Part shown: positions 17,323 through 24,620 of the stretch, piece after piece | Layout: the number at the start of each line of letters is the position of its first letter | How positions within the stretch are numbered: the first letter of the stretch is position 1 | Origin: an uncultured Lachnospiraceae bacterium | Lineage (GTDB): Bacteria > Bacillota > Clostridia > Lachnospirales > Lachnospiraceae | NCBI GenBank assembly: GCA_910583895.1 | Contig: CAJTYJ010000024.1 | Location: 1-53,832, forward strand | Length of the DNA: 53,832 bases | Direction: 5' to 3' | Translations under genes and position numbers: made by a program | Notes under the pieces: model-generated | Database searches by the model: none | What the model was told of the DNA's origin: nothing | The model's input: the letters and a program-made list of their open reading frames with translations, nothing else

Positions 17323-17355
17323 TTAGAACAATCCTGTTCTTTTGTAGATTCTCAT
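17323..17355 (-). CDS. Possible 10-codon leader ORF or gene remnant
   Basis: A strong AAAGGAG site precedes ATG at 17355, opening MRIYKRTGLF then TAA. The stop lies beside a small hairpin (GAACA/TGTTC, 17327-17340). It may be a leader peptide or the stub of a decayed gene in the 17248-17481 gap. The same gap has a perfect GGAATGGAT/ATCCATTCC inverted repeat at about 17407-17427. Confidence 0.2.
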   Translation of the reverse strand: MRIYKRTGLF

Positions 17356-17481
17356 AATGTGGTCTCCTTTCCGGTTTCTGATTTCTCTTTACTGGTTTCA
17401 CAACTGGAATGGATACCATCCATTCCGAACTGACGATAATATTTGCTTCGTTATCTGCCTGGTTTTTGAAGCTTATGTATG

Positions 17482-17751
17482 CTATGCACAAGCATCATAG
17501 AGGCCGCAGATACTGTCCAGCTGTGCCAGTGCATTTTTTCTGCCGTCGGCTGATTTGGTGATGGTACAGATGATTTTTGTGCCGCATTGCAGATTGGCCG
17601 CACTGAAGGAAAAGGCTCTCTGACCGTTATCCAGTTTTAAGTGGGAGCCTTTGCAGTTGCCTCCGATAATGGTCGCGTAACAGCTGTCTCCTTTTACATA
17701 TTCGTCAGCAATCACCTTGATAATTGCAGTTTCGTGATTTACGATGTTCAT
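17482..17751 (-). CDS. Small island protein, unknown function
   Basis: 89-residue protein beginning MNIVNHETAIIKVIADEY, with AAGGAGACAGACATC directly upstream of the ATG at 17751. It contains GDSCYATIIGGNCKG and a LQCGTKIICTITKSADGR segment, with alternating beta-like stretches that could be an OB or S1-like fold (low confidence). The C-terminus has several Cys residues. It is the first gene of the minus-strand island cluster. I do not recognise a family. Confidence 0.6.
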   Translation of the reverse strand: MNIVNHETAIIKVIADEYVKGDSCYATIIGGNCKGSHLKLDNGQRAFSFSAANLQCGTKIICTITKSADGRKNALAQLDSICGLYDACA

Positions 17752-17815
17752 GATGTCTGTCTCCTTTCTTTTCTTTTTCCTGATTGTTTTATTATTATTT
17801 CTGTTATAACAATTG

Positions 17816-17836
17816 GGACCTCTCACTGAGAGGTCC
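17816..17836. repeat. Inverted repeat upstream of the minus-strand island cluster
   Basis: GGACCTCT and AGAGGTCC are perfectly complementary around CACTG. It lies 65 bp upstream of the 17751 start codon and may sit in that gene's leader or act as an operator. Confidence 0.45.
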
Positions 17837-17850
17837 AATAAGAAGCCTGT

Positions 17851-17896
17851 CCCGTCCAATATCTGTCTTTCCGTTTTGAATTGGACGGGGTTTTGT
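17851..17896 (+). terminator. Plus-strand intrinsic terminator without an upstream plus-strand gene
   Basis: CCCGTCCAAT (17851-17860) pairs with ATTGGACGGG (17880-17889), followed by a T-rich tract. It faces plus, but the nearest genes to its left are all minus strand. It could end an unannotated RNA antisense to the small-gene cluster or be left over from a deleted gene. The 17752-18218 interval otherwise holds only AT-rich regulatory-looking sequence. Confidence 0.6.
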
Positions 17897-17970
17897 TTTT
17901 ATTTTTACGTTACTGTTAAAAAAATAAAGGGGAGCGGGGTAAATGTTATCCATATCAATTTAAAAACTTT

Positions 17971-17988
17971 GTATTTTATATAAAATAC
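17971..17988. promoter_or_regulatory. 18-bp perfect palindrome upstream of the RecQ-like gene
   Basis: GTATTTTATATAAAATAC is fully self-complementary and is followed at once by a third half-site (GTATTTT at 17990-17996). It sits between the divergent island transcripts and resembles an operator for a dimeric regulator. No regulator gene is present in the island. Confidence 0.5.
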
Positions 17989-18218
17989 AGTATTTTTTTT
18001 GCAAAAAAGCTCATAGAAAATGAAAATTCCGTATGTGCAATTCATTCTTAACTTAATAAGAGGCGGGCGGTTGCGGAAAAAGCGGCTTGGAGTTACAATT
18101 AAAAAAGTGATTGACTCTGTATTTTTTGGAAAAAATATTTTCAGAATCATACACAAAAGCTTCCGATACGGCTGCCAAAAAACAGACAGCACGCCAGTGA
18201 ACACGGATGGATTAGCAT

Positions 18219-20510
18219 ATGAAGAATCAAAAGCATGAAAGAAAAGAACTGCAAACAGCCAGAGAAAAGCTGCACGAATATTTTACATATGAAAAGTTTA
18301 CTTCCTGCCAGGAAACCTGCATCACGCGCCTTTTGTCCGGCCGGGATACGGTTGCGCTGCTGCCTACGGGAGCCGGAAAAACCCTGTGCTATCAAATACC
18401 GGCGCTGTGCTTTGAGGGGCTTACCCTGGTAGTGACGCCCCTTGTTTCCCTGATGCACGATCAGGTTGCCCAGATGACCGCAAAAGCAAAAGAGCACGGA
18501 CTAAAAAAGCAGATACCTTCCGCCTATATTGACAGCACTCAGAGCGGTACAAAGCAGATTTTGATTGATTCTGCAGGCGGAACATATAAGCTTTTATATG
18601 TCACTCCGGAAAGGCTGAAGGACCCGGTTTTTCTTAGTTTTACAAAAAAGGTGAACATTGATTTTCTGGCAATTGACGAGGCGCACTGCATCTCTATGTG
18701 GGGATATGATTTCAGAGCTGCGTATCTGGAAATTGAAAGATTTATCCGATGCCTGGACAGAAGGCCGGTGATAGGTGCATTCACGGCGACTGCCACTCAG
18801 TCTGTCCGGGATGATATAATCCGGCTTTTGAAGCTGAACACAGATGAGTCGGTTGAGGGGGGCTTTAAGCGGGAAAATCTGACCTTTTCACTTGGGAAAG
18901 TGGGAAGCAGAGGAGAGAAAAAGAAGAAGCTGAAGGAGTATCTTTCCGGCCACAGGGAGGAAGCGGGTATCATCTACTGCTCAACGAAGGAGGAGGCAGA
19001 GAGCGTCCACGCTTATCTGGCACAGGAAGGCCATCACCCGGCCCTTTATCATGCCGGCCGCAGCAGCGGGGAGCGTGAGGCGGAGCACCGCAGATTTATG
19101 TATGAGAAGGACTGCCGCCTGATGGTTGCCACAAATGCCTATGGAATGGGAATCAACAAAAGGGATGTCCGTTTTGTGATTCATTACAATATGCCGAAGG
19201 ATTTGGAGAGCTATTACCAGGAGGCGGGAAGGGCAGGCCGTGACGGGAAGAAGGCGGAGTGCATTTTATATGTCAATAAGGACCCGCGTTCCGGGGAAGA
19301 CTATGGGATTTGCCGGGGATTCCTGGAGAACTTTAAAACGGGAAATGAATTTGATGAAGAAACTGCCCGCTACAGATATGATCTGGGAAGATACCGCCTT
19401 GAGAGAATGGCGGAATATTGCGGCATGGCAGCGGGGCGGGTGACATCTAAAGAACTGCAGGAGTTTATTGAGCATTATTTTCAAGAGCCTCTTCCAAAAG
19501 CGCTGCTTTTGTCCCCCGGGGATGAAAAAAGAATGGAAAAGAGCCTGGAAAAACGGCTTACAAAAATCAGGGCACTCTATTATAACAACACAAAAATCGC
19601 AAACGAGATCCGCAGCGGCGCGTATGAAATCGGAGCAGAAAAGCAGATAGACTGCGGAAGGAAGGCAAGCAGAACAGGGGAGAAGAAAGAACTGCCGCTG
19701 TCCTATAAAATAGAAAGCGATAGCGGGGAAAGGCTGTCTTATTTTGATATGATGATTGCGGACGCGGTATATACCCTGGAGGTAAGCGGTGTACCCGTCC
19801 TGTATCCTAAAAATATCTATGAACTGTTATCCGGTGATCCTGCCGTAACGCTGAAGCCGGATAAAAAGGCGGCCATAGAACAAAGCCTTGACAAAATGAA
19901 CAAAATTACAATCACCATTGACTGTTCAAAGGCTGCGGTTCCCAAATGGATTTATGAGGATGAAAAGGAGCTTCGCATCTATAAGGGAAGTTTTCTTCCG
20001 CTGGAAAAACGGGGAGAAAAAGGGTATTCCTATGAGGAGCTTCCCCCTTTGTACCGGTTTGCTACGGCATTCCATATAAAAGGACAGTTCCTTACGTTTT
20101 CGGCGGAGAAGCTGCAGATCTTCAATGCAAAGGGCAAAAAGCTTCCCGCTTCGGAGGAGAATCTCAGAATCATCTACTATCTGCAATACCGCTTGTCCAT
20201 TATGTCGGGCAGCAGAGGCAGGGAGAAGGAGGACCGGGAGAGAGGCAGAAGCGTTCTGAGCAGGGTGATCCGGTATGATACCTTATTCCGGGTGACGGGA
20301 ATCGGGGAAGAGATGCCCGGGGACAAATATTCCAGGAAAAGAAAAGAGGAGGTTCTCTGCCAAAAAATCCATACGATACTTGATGATTATAAGCGCAGGC
20401 AGCTGATATTTGACTATGCGCTTTGCCTGGATGAAGAAACTTCCACGCCGAAAAAGAAGCAGTACTGCGGTGTGAAGGTTGAATTTGCACAGTGGGGATG
20501 GGAAGTTTGA
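18219..20510 (+). CDS. RecQ-like DNA helicase with novel C-terminal region
   Basis: A 763-residue superfamily-2 helicase. The RecQ core is complete: motif 0 FTSCQE (27-32), Walker A PTGAGKT (49-55), DEAHCISMWG (153-162), FTATAT (188-193), TNAYGMGINK (305-314) and QEAGRAGRDG (334-343). Canonical RecQ then has a four-Cys zinc domain, winged helix and HRDC. None of these is recognisable here. Residues from about 390 to the end form a different region of roughly 370 residues, with a segment around YYLQYRLSIMSGSRG and VLSRVIRYDTLFRVTGI that recalls winged-helix plasmid replication initiators (low-confidence impression). Its ATG at 18219 has a weak GGATGG site. It is followed after 136 bp by the helicase-nuclease gene. 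Confidence 0.85.
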   Translation: MKNQKHERKELQTAREKLHEYFTYEKFTSCQETCITRLLSGRDTVALLPTGAGKTLCYQIPALCFEGLTLVVTPLVSLMHDQVAQMTAKAKEHGLKKQIPSAYIDSTQSGTKQILIDSAGGTYKLLYVTPERLKDPVFLSFTKKVNIDFLAIDEAHCISMWGYDFRAAYLEIERFIRCLDRRPVIGAFTATATQSVRDDIIRLLKLNTDESVEGGFKRENLTFSLGKVGSRGEKKKKLKEYLSGHREEAGIIYCSTKEEAESVHAYLAQEGHHPALYHAGRSSGEREAEHRRFMYEKDCRLMVATNAYGMGINKRDVRFVIHYNMPKDLESYYQEAGRAGRDGKKAECILYVNKDPRSGEDYGICRGFLENFKTGNEFDEETARYRYDLGRYRLERMAEYCGMAAGRVTSKELQEFIEHYFQEPLPKALLLSPGDEKRMEKSLEKRLTKIRALYYNNTKIANEIRSGAYEIGAEKQIDCGRKASRTGEKKELPLSYKIESDSGERLSYFDMMIADAVYTLEVSGVPVLYPKNIYELLSGDPAVTLKPDKKAAIEQSLDKMNKITITIDCSKAAVPKWIYEDEKELRIYKGSFLPLEKRGEKGYSYEELPPLYRFATAFHIKGQFLTFSAEKLQIFNAKGKKLPASEENLRIIYYLQYRLSIMSGSRGREKEDRERGRSVLSRVIRYDTLFRVTGIGEEMPGDKYSRKRKEEVLCQKIHTILDDYKRRQLIFDYALCLDEETSTPKKKQYCGVKVEFAQWGWEV

Positions 20511-20646
20511 AAATTGAAAACCATCAGAGTGACCAAATAAGGATACAGGAGATGGGGAGACCGCAACAGAACTACAGGAATCATCTTGTCCATGGCTGTC
20601 CCTCATGATAAAATAAAAAAGAGGCAAAAGATTCGGAGGTACCGCC

Positions 20647-23472
20647 ATGAATGAAACAATAAATCTGCTGTGGGACTACTACAAAAAGGCAGCCGAGGTA
20701 TTCGGCAGGATAACAATAGAGGACAAAGAGACAGGAGAACCGGTTGAGGCCCAGGCAAGATATTCTCTCCTATGGTACTATATGGACGAGGAGGAAAAGC
20801 GGGGGCTGAACGACCTGACCAGGGCTTTTTTAGGGGATGCGGATGCAAAAGCAAGGCTCTGCTGGAACGAAAGCCTTCCCGGCGGCCTGGAGCATTATTT
20901 CTTAGAGGGAGAGAAAAACTACCCCAATGAAAGCCAGATCCGGGCCATCCGCACAGCGCTGTCCAATCCCATTTCCTTCATCCAGGGACCTCCGGGAACG
21001 GGAAAAACAACGGCCATTCTCAATCTGGCTTCCTGCATTACGGCAATGGGGAAAAATGTTGCCATAGTGTCCGGCAACGTCAATGCGCTGAAAACCATAT
21101 GGAAAAAAATAGATGAATTTTCCGAAGATGCGGATAAGCCCAACCAGAGCCGGGTGAAGCGCAGCCTGGCAAAACTGGGCAACAAAGAACGCAGAAATCA
21201 ATTTAATAAGGATCACGGACTTACCGGAGAAGAAGCATTTGAAAGCGAGGCAAAGCAGTATCTTCCCAATGCCGCGGTGAGCAGAGAGACCCATGTGGAA
21301 TTTGTGCCCTTCCTCCGGCAGTATCCGGTGATTACCAGTACCATTCATTCCCTGAAATGCTGCTTTAAAAATGAAGAAAGGCTTTGCTATGATTATGTGA
21401 TCATAGACGAATCCTCCCAGGTGGATACGGTCAAGGGGATTCTGGCCATGAGCTGTGCAAAGCATTTGATTCTGGTGGGAGACGAGCAGCAGCTTCCTCC
21501 CGTATTAAATCAGGAACAGATTGAAAGGATGGAACAGGAGTGGGAGGCAGGCGGCGCAGGACGTGTGCTTTCCCGGGAGCTTCATACCTTATATGGAATG
21601 AAGGCAGAGAAAAGCTTTCTGGAGGTATGTCTGGATGTGTTCCGGGCAAAAAGGCCGCAGGTGAAGGTGTTTTTGGAGGAACATTACCGCTGTCATCCGG
21701 GAATTATACAATTCTGCAACCGGGAGGAGATCTACAACGGCGCCTTGAAGATCCGGACCATGGAATATGATAAAAAGGTAAAGATTCCGATCAAAGTATT
21801 GTGGTTTGAGGGGGATTACTGCGAGAGCTGCCATGAAAAAAAGAAGCGCAAAAATAACAAAGGAGAAGAAATACTAAGATCAACCAAGCGGAATCGAAAG
21901 CAGGCGGATATTTTTGTGACAGAGGAGCTTCCAGAGCTGATACGGCGCATGGCAAATAAGGAAATCTCGGATGTCTGTATTCTGTCCCCCTTCCGCGGAC
22001 AGCTTCAGGAGCTGAAAGAGAGAATCGAACAATATAACAAAGAACATAACACGGAAATGCAGGTGCTTATGCCCGGCGATAAATCGGCGGATAAGGGAGC
22101 GCAAAAGAGGAATGGAACAGAAGACAGAGGCGCGGAAGCGGAGGAAGAACAGGAGGACCGGATTCCAAGATTGATTATTCCCTCCTCCACGATCCACAGC
22201 TCTCAGGGGGATGAATACGATATGGTGTATCTTCTGCCGGTGGAGGACGGTGAATGGGAATGGCCCTGGTCCCAGCAGAAGCGCCTGGTTAACGTAGCCG
22301 TGTCACGTGCAGTAAAGGAGCTGCGTCTGATTGTGTCCTCCGTAATGATGAGTCCGCAGCTTCAAGAAGAGCTGACAGACCGTGAATTTGCAGAATCTGC
22401 TCAGGAAGAAGGTCATGCCGATGATGCTTCGGCGGGAGCCGAAGAGGGGGCCGGGGAACAGGCCCGGGCAAAAGAAAATCAGATGTTTATCCGAAAACTG
22501 GCAGATTATGTGTGGGAGAACGGCACATATGCGGATTACAGGAAGGGCTTTGGATTTCACCGCGCAGGGCAGACCTCCGTCTTTGATCTGGGCTATTGGA
22601 AAAGGCAGGAGAGCGGCGAAACGAAAAATCAGGAGTGGCCGACAGAGCTGTGTGTTGAGGACGCTATCCGGAAGATGCCGTTTTTTGTGGAGAATCGACT
22701 GGAATTTTATCACAATGTCCGAATTGAGGACATTCAGGATGAAGAAGGCCGCCCCCTGGATTTTTCCGGACTTGACGAGGAACTTTTGGAATTTATTCAC
22801 AATGATGCCGAGTTTGACTATATCTTATGCAGCCGGGGACGGATTTTACTGGTTATTGAGGTAGACGGGCTGTATCACCGTTTTAACTACAATCTTGATA
22901 CTCTGGAACAGCAAAAAGAAGCCGACCGCAGAAAAAATAAACTGGTAGAGGAATTTTTCGGCGGAGTATATTATCAGGGAAACAGCAGCAGGCAGGAGAT
23001 AAAGGACGGCTCCTTTGCCTTTATCCGGCTGCCCAGTGACGGAAGCAGCTTTTTGGAGACTTTAAAGCTGTGGGAGAAGGCAGAGGAGCAGGAGCAGAGG
23101 CGGGTATTTCCTCTGGAACAGCTCCTTGAACGGCAGCTTGCCACTTCCGACGAAGGCTCATACCGGTTCGTCCCCATGACCTTTTGGGAGGTGATTTCTG
23201 AATATCAGGCGGATGAAGAAGCGTGGGTGGAACGGTGTCTGGGAGAGAAAAATCAAAGAAAGGCGCTGCGGGATCTTTTGCTGGACGGCGGCTATCTGAA
23301 GCTTAAAGGAAACAGAGCCATACCTACGAAACGGGGAAGAAACAAGGGAATGGTAAGAGGATGCAGGGTTGATGACAGAGGGAAAGAATGTGAGACTTAC
23401 ATAACGCCCTTTCTCCTGAAACGGATGTCGGATTTCATCAGGGAAAGGCTTCGTGAAGGCAGAGAGCTGTAA
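20647..23472 (+). CDS. SF1 (Upf1-like) helicase fused to PD-(D/E)XK-type nuclease
   Basis: A 941-residue protein. The helicase part has the Q-motif NESQ (94-97), Walker A GPPGTGKT (114-121), DESSQ (254-258), GDEQQLPPV (278-286), EEHYRCHPGI, and a late motif STIHSSQGDEYD followed by NVAVSRA. That pattern is AAA_11/AAA_12 SF1B. Around 720-770 a Vsr/DUF559-like nuclease motif appears: FDYIL, then LLVIEVDGLYH with Glu738 and Asp740, then QKEADRRKNKL. The last 130 residues resemble a winged-helix module (LLLDGGYLKLKG, PTKRGRNKG). An acidic low-complexity insert separates helicase and nuclease. TTCGGAGG precedes the ATG. It is probably co-transcribed with the RecQ-like gene and suggests a nucleic-acid-processing pair, possibly anti-phage. 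Confidence 0.88.
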   Translation: MNETINLLWDYYKKAAEVFGRITIEDKETGEPVEAQARYSLLWYYMDEEEKRGLNDLTRAFLGDADAKARLCWNESLPGGLEHYFLEGEKNYPNESQIRAIRTALSNPISFIQGPPGTGKTTAILNLASCITAMGKNVAIVSGNVNALKTIWKKIDEFSEDADKPNQSRVKRSLAKLGNKERRNQFNKDHGLTGEEAFESEAKQYLPNAAVSRETHVEFVPFLRQYPVITSTIHSLKCCFKNEERLCYDYVIIDESSQVDTVKGILAMSCAKHLILVGDEQQLPPVLNQEQIERMEQEWEAGGAGRVLSRELHTLYGMKAEKSFLEVCLDVFRAKRPQVKVFLEEHYRCHPGIIQFCNREEIYNGALKIRTMEYDKKVKIPIKVLWFEGDYCESCHEKKKRKNNKGEEILRSTKRNRKQADIFVTEELPELIRRMANKEISDVCILSPFRGQLQELKERIEQYNKEHNTEMQVLMPGDKSADKGAQKRNGTEDRGAEAEEEQEDRIPRLIIPSSTIHSSQGDEYDMVYLLPVEDGEWEWPWSQQKRLVNVAVSRAVKELRLIVSSVMMSPQLQEELTDREFAESAQEEGHADDASAGAEEGAGEQARAKENQMFIRKLADYVWENGTYADYRKGFGFHRAGQTSVFDLGYWKRQESGETKNQEWPTELCVEDAIRKMPFFVENRLEFYHNVRIEDIQDEEGRPLDFSGLDEELLEFIHNDAEFDYILCSRGRILLVIEVDGLYHRFNYNLDTLEQQKEADRRKNKLVEEFFGGVYYQGNSSRQEIKDGSFAFIRLPSDGSSFLETLKLWEKAEEQEQRRVFPLEQLLERQLATSDEGSYRFVPMTFWEVISEYQADEEAWVERCLGEKNQRKALRDLLLDGGYLKLKGNRAIPTKRGRNKGMVRGCRVDDRGKECETYITPFLLKRMSDFIRERLREGREL

Positions 23473-23494
23473 AAAAGAATGATTTTCGGAGGAT

Positions 23495-23515
23495 GTCGGG
23501 AAAACCTGATTTTTG
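23495..23515 (+). repeat. Right 21-bp direct repeat (candidate att site)
   Basis: Identical over 21 bases to 14679-14699. It begins 22 bases after the stop of the helicase-nuclease gene. The flanking bases differ on both sides. Confidence 0.8.
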
Positions 23516-23536
23516 TTCCTGTCATTCCGAGGGAGT

Positions 23537-23556
23537 GGGGGCTCTTTCGAGCCCCC
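23537..23556. repeat. GC-rich hairpin after the right repeat
   Basis: GGGGGCTC pairs with GAGCCCCC around TTTC. The T-run expected of a strong terminator is absent (TAAAGTG follows). It may be the original spoVT terminator now separated from its gene. A second 9-bp inverted repeat (TTCCTGTTA/TAACAGGAA) lies at 23586-23615. Confidence 0.5.
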
Positions 23557-23728
23557 TAAAGTGTTATGAATGAAATACTGATGTGTTCCTGTTACGAGTA
23601 TTATCATAACAGGAAATTGTGACGAAAGTGTATCGTGGGAATAAAGGTTTTCTAAATTTAAATAAGAAATTCAAAAGAAAGAAGAAAGATGACTTCATAA
23701 AAAAGTTAAAAAATTTTTAAAAAAGTGC

Positions 23729-23757
23729 TTGCATTTTTCCGAAAGATGACGTATAAT
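23729..23757 (+). promoter_or_regulatory. Promoter of tRNA-Gln
   Basis: TTGCAT (23729-23734), 17-bp spacer, perfect TATAAT (23752-23757), ending 18 bp before the tRNA. Confidence 0.8.
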
Positions 23758-23775
23758 AACATTCGTTGAATACGA

Positions 23776-23847
23776 AGGGCTATCGCCAAACGGTAAGGCA
23801 ACGGACTCTGACTCCGTCATTTCAAGGTTCGAATCCTTGTAGCCCTG
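23776..23847 (+). tRNA. tRNA-Gln (anticodon CTG)
   Basis: Acceptor arms AGGGCTA and TAGCCCT, D arm GCC...GGC with GGT, anticodon stem ACGGA/TCCGT with loop CTCTGAC (anticodon CTG, reads CAG), and T arm CAAGG-TTCGAAT-CCTTG. The discriminator base is G. The 3' CCA is not encoded (GCT follows). Confidence 0.93.
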
Positions 23848-23855
23848 CTTTTAGG

Positions 23856-23884
23856 ATCCAGCAGACAGTTCTGCTGGATTTTTT
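23856..23884 (+). terminator. Terminator of tRNA-Gln
   Basis: ATCCAGCAG pairs with CTGCTGGAT around ACAGTT, then a T6 run. Confidence 0.85.
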
Positions 23885-23890
23885 ATATGC

Positions 23891-23930
23891 CATGCAAAAA
23901 GCCGGAGCTTATGCCCCGGCTTTTTGCATG
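23891..23930. terminator. Bidirectional terminator
   Basis: Perfect 15-bp stem CATGCAAAAAGCCGG / CCGGCTTTTTGCATG. It carries A-runs and T-runs in the stem, so it can work for transcripts from both sides, in particular for the minus-strand gene ending at 23934. Confidence 0.8.
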
Positions 23931-23933
23931 TTC

Positions 23934-24104
23934 TCAGAGATACCTTGCCAGAATCTGTCGGAATTCAATCTGGAATACGTTGCCGTCCGTTGTGGAGATT
24001 GTAAAAATATTTCTCCGATCATCGGTACTGATGTCAAAAATGTTGAGTTCGTCGCTGTCATTGAGCAGATCGAAAATCAGGTCCTTAAAGTAGTTTAATT
24101 CCAT
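23934..24104 (-). CDS. Small conserved-looking acidic protein, unknown function
   Basis: 56-residue protein starting MELNYFKDLIFDLLNDSDEL, with GGAGAAGGAAAGG directly upstream of the ATG at 24104. The body (IFDISTDDRRNIFTISTTDG, then NVFQIEFRQIL) looks like a compact alpha-beta domain in which D/N residues alternate with hydrophobics. I recall similar short proteins in Lachnospiraceae but no function. It is transcribed against the tRNA and shares its terminator region. Sixteen codons of open frame upstream have no ribosome site. Confidence 0.7.
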   Translation of the reverse strand: MELNYFKDLIFDLLNDSDELNIFDISTDDRRNIFTISTTDGNVFQIEFRQILARYL

Positions 24105-24228
24105 CCTTTCCTTCTCCTTTGTGCAGTCAATCATCGGGTCAACATCTGGCACGGAATCATCCTGATTTTTATGCTACAGGATGAAAATGTTTTTGGCAAG
24201 TAAGAATATGACGGAATTGGCAAATAAG

Positions 24229-24272
24229 ATCCCCCAAATACTGCACGGTATTTTTGGGAGGATTCTTTTTTT
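24229..24272 (+). terminator. Terminator-like hairpin in the 24.1-24.6 kb gap
   Basis: ATCCCCCAAATAC pairs imperfectly with GTATTTTTGGGAGGAT and a T8 run follows. No plus-strand gene lies directly upstream. The rest of the 24105-24620 interval is AT-rich (24336-24412) and contains one possible 30-codon ORF (24460-24552, TTG start behind GGAAAGGAG). Confidence 0.5.
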
Positions 24273-24459
24273 GTGCAAAATCACGAAAAAATAAGAAAAA
24301 ACACCCGAAATAAAACGGGAATTCTGTTGAAAGTAGTAAAATTACAATCTTTTATCGAAAATATATTGAAATATTACTATATATACAATATAATAAATAA
24401 TGTAATAAAACTACAGAACGCGTGAAGTAGAAAAGATGTGAAGGAAAGGAGTGTTTGAA

Positions 24460-24552
24460 TTGATTTCCGAGGTGGCCAGCCTTGTGATTGAGAAAGCACC
24501 GGCAGGAACATTCTTCGTGAATTCTAGACGTAGACAATCACACGTTCATTGA
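24460..24552 (+). CDS. Possible 30-residue ORF or gene remnant
   Basis: TTG start 8 bases after GGAAAGGAG opens ISEVASLVIEKAPAGTFFVN and ends QSHVH at TGA 24550-24552. It could be a short peptide or the truncated N-terminus of a lost gene. No family is recognised, and coding status rests only on the ribosome site. Confidence 0.25.
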   Translation: MISEVASLVIEKAPAGTFFVNSRRRQSHVH

Positions 24553-24561
24553 ACCTTGCTT

Positions 24562-24589
24562 TTTACAGCCCGCTATGTTAATCTAAAAT
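24562..24589 (+). promoter_or_regulatory. Candidate promoter of the RpiR-type regulator
   Basis: TTTACA (24562-24567), 16-bp spacer, TAAAAT (24584-24589), about 31 bp upstream of the ATG. Confidence 0.6.
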
Positions 24590-24620
24590 AGACAGTGATT
24601 GACTGGAGGGGAGTCGTTTC

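Larger units (their letters stand above)
14679..23515. mobile_element. Repeat-bounded genomic island (VirD4/ClpP + RecQ-like/helicase-nuclease)
   Basis: An 8.8-kb block between identical 21-bp direct repeats at 14679-14699 and 23495-23515, inserted between spoVT and a tRNA-Gln gene. It contains a minus-strand cluster (VirD4-like ATPase, ClpP-like protease, small genes, one broken by TGA) and a plus-strand pair of large helicases. The strand reversal, conjugation-type gene and accessory content contrast with the surrounding housekeeping genes. No integrase, relaxase or transposase is present, so it would be either non-autonomous, mobilised in trans, or a decayed remnant. The repeats are a plausible att duplication; this is inference. 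Confidence 0.65.

Noticed and set aside
17204..17491. 95-codon minus-strand ORF between the two small island genes
   Set aside because: It overlaps the 76-residue gene in another frame, has no ribosome site at its start, and the interval better fits a short leader ORF and remnants.
18020..18238. 72-codon plus-strand ORF before the RecQ-like gene
   Set aside because: No ribosome site, basic low-information sequence, and it overlaps the helicase start. Most likely chance ORF in AT-rich promoter DNA.
20507..20608. 33-codon ORF (TTG start overlapping the RecQ-like stop)
   Set aside because: Only overlap coupling supports it; no recognisable sequence feature. Kept out of the feature list.
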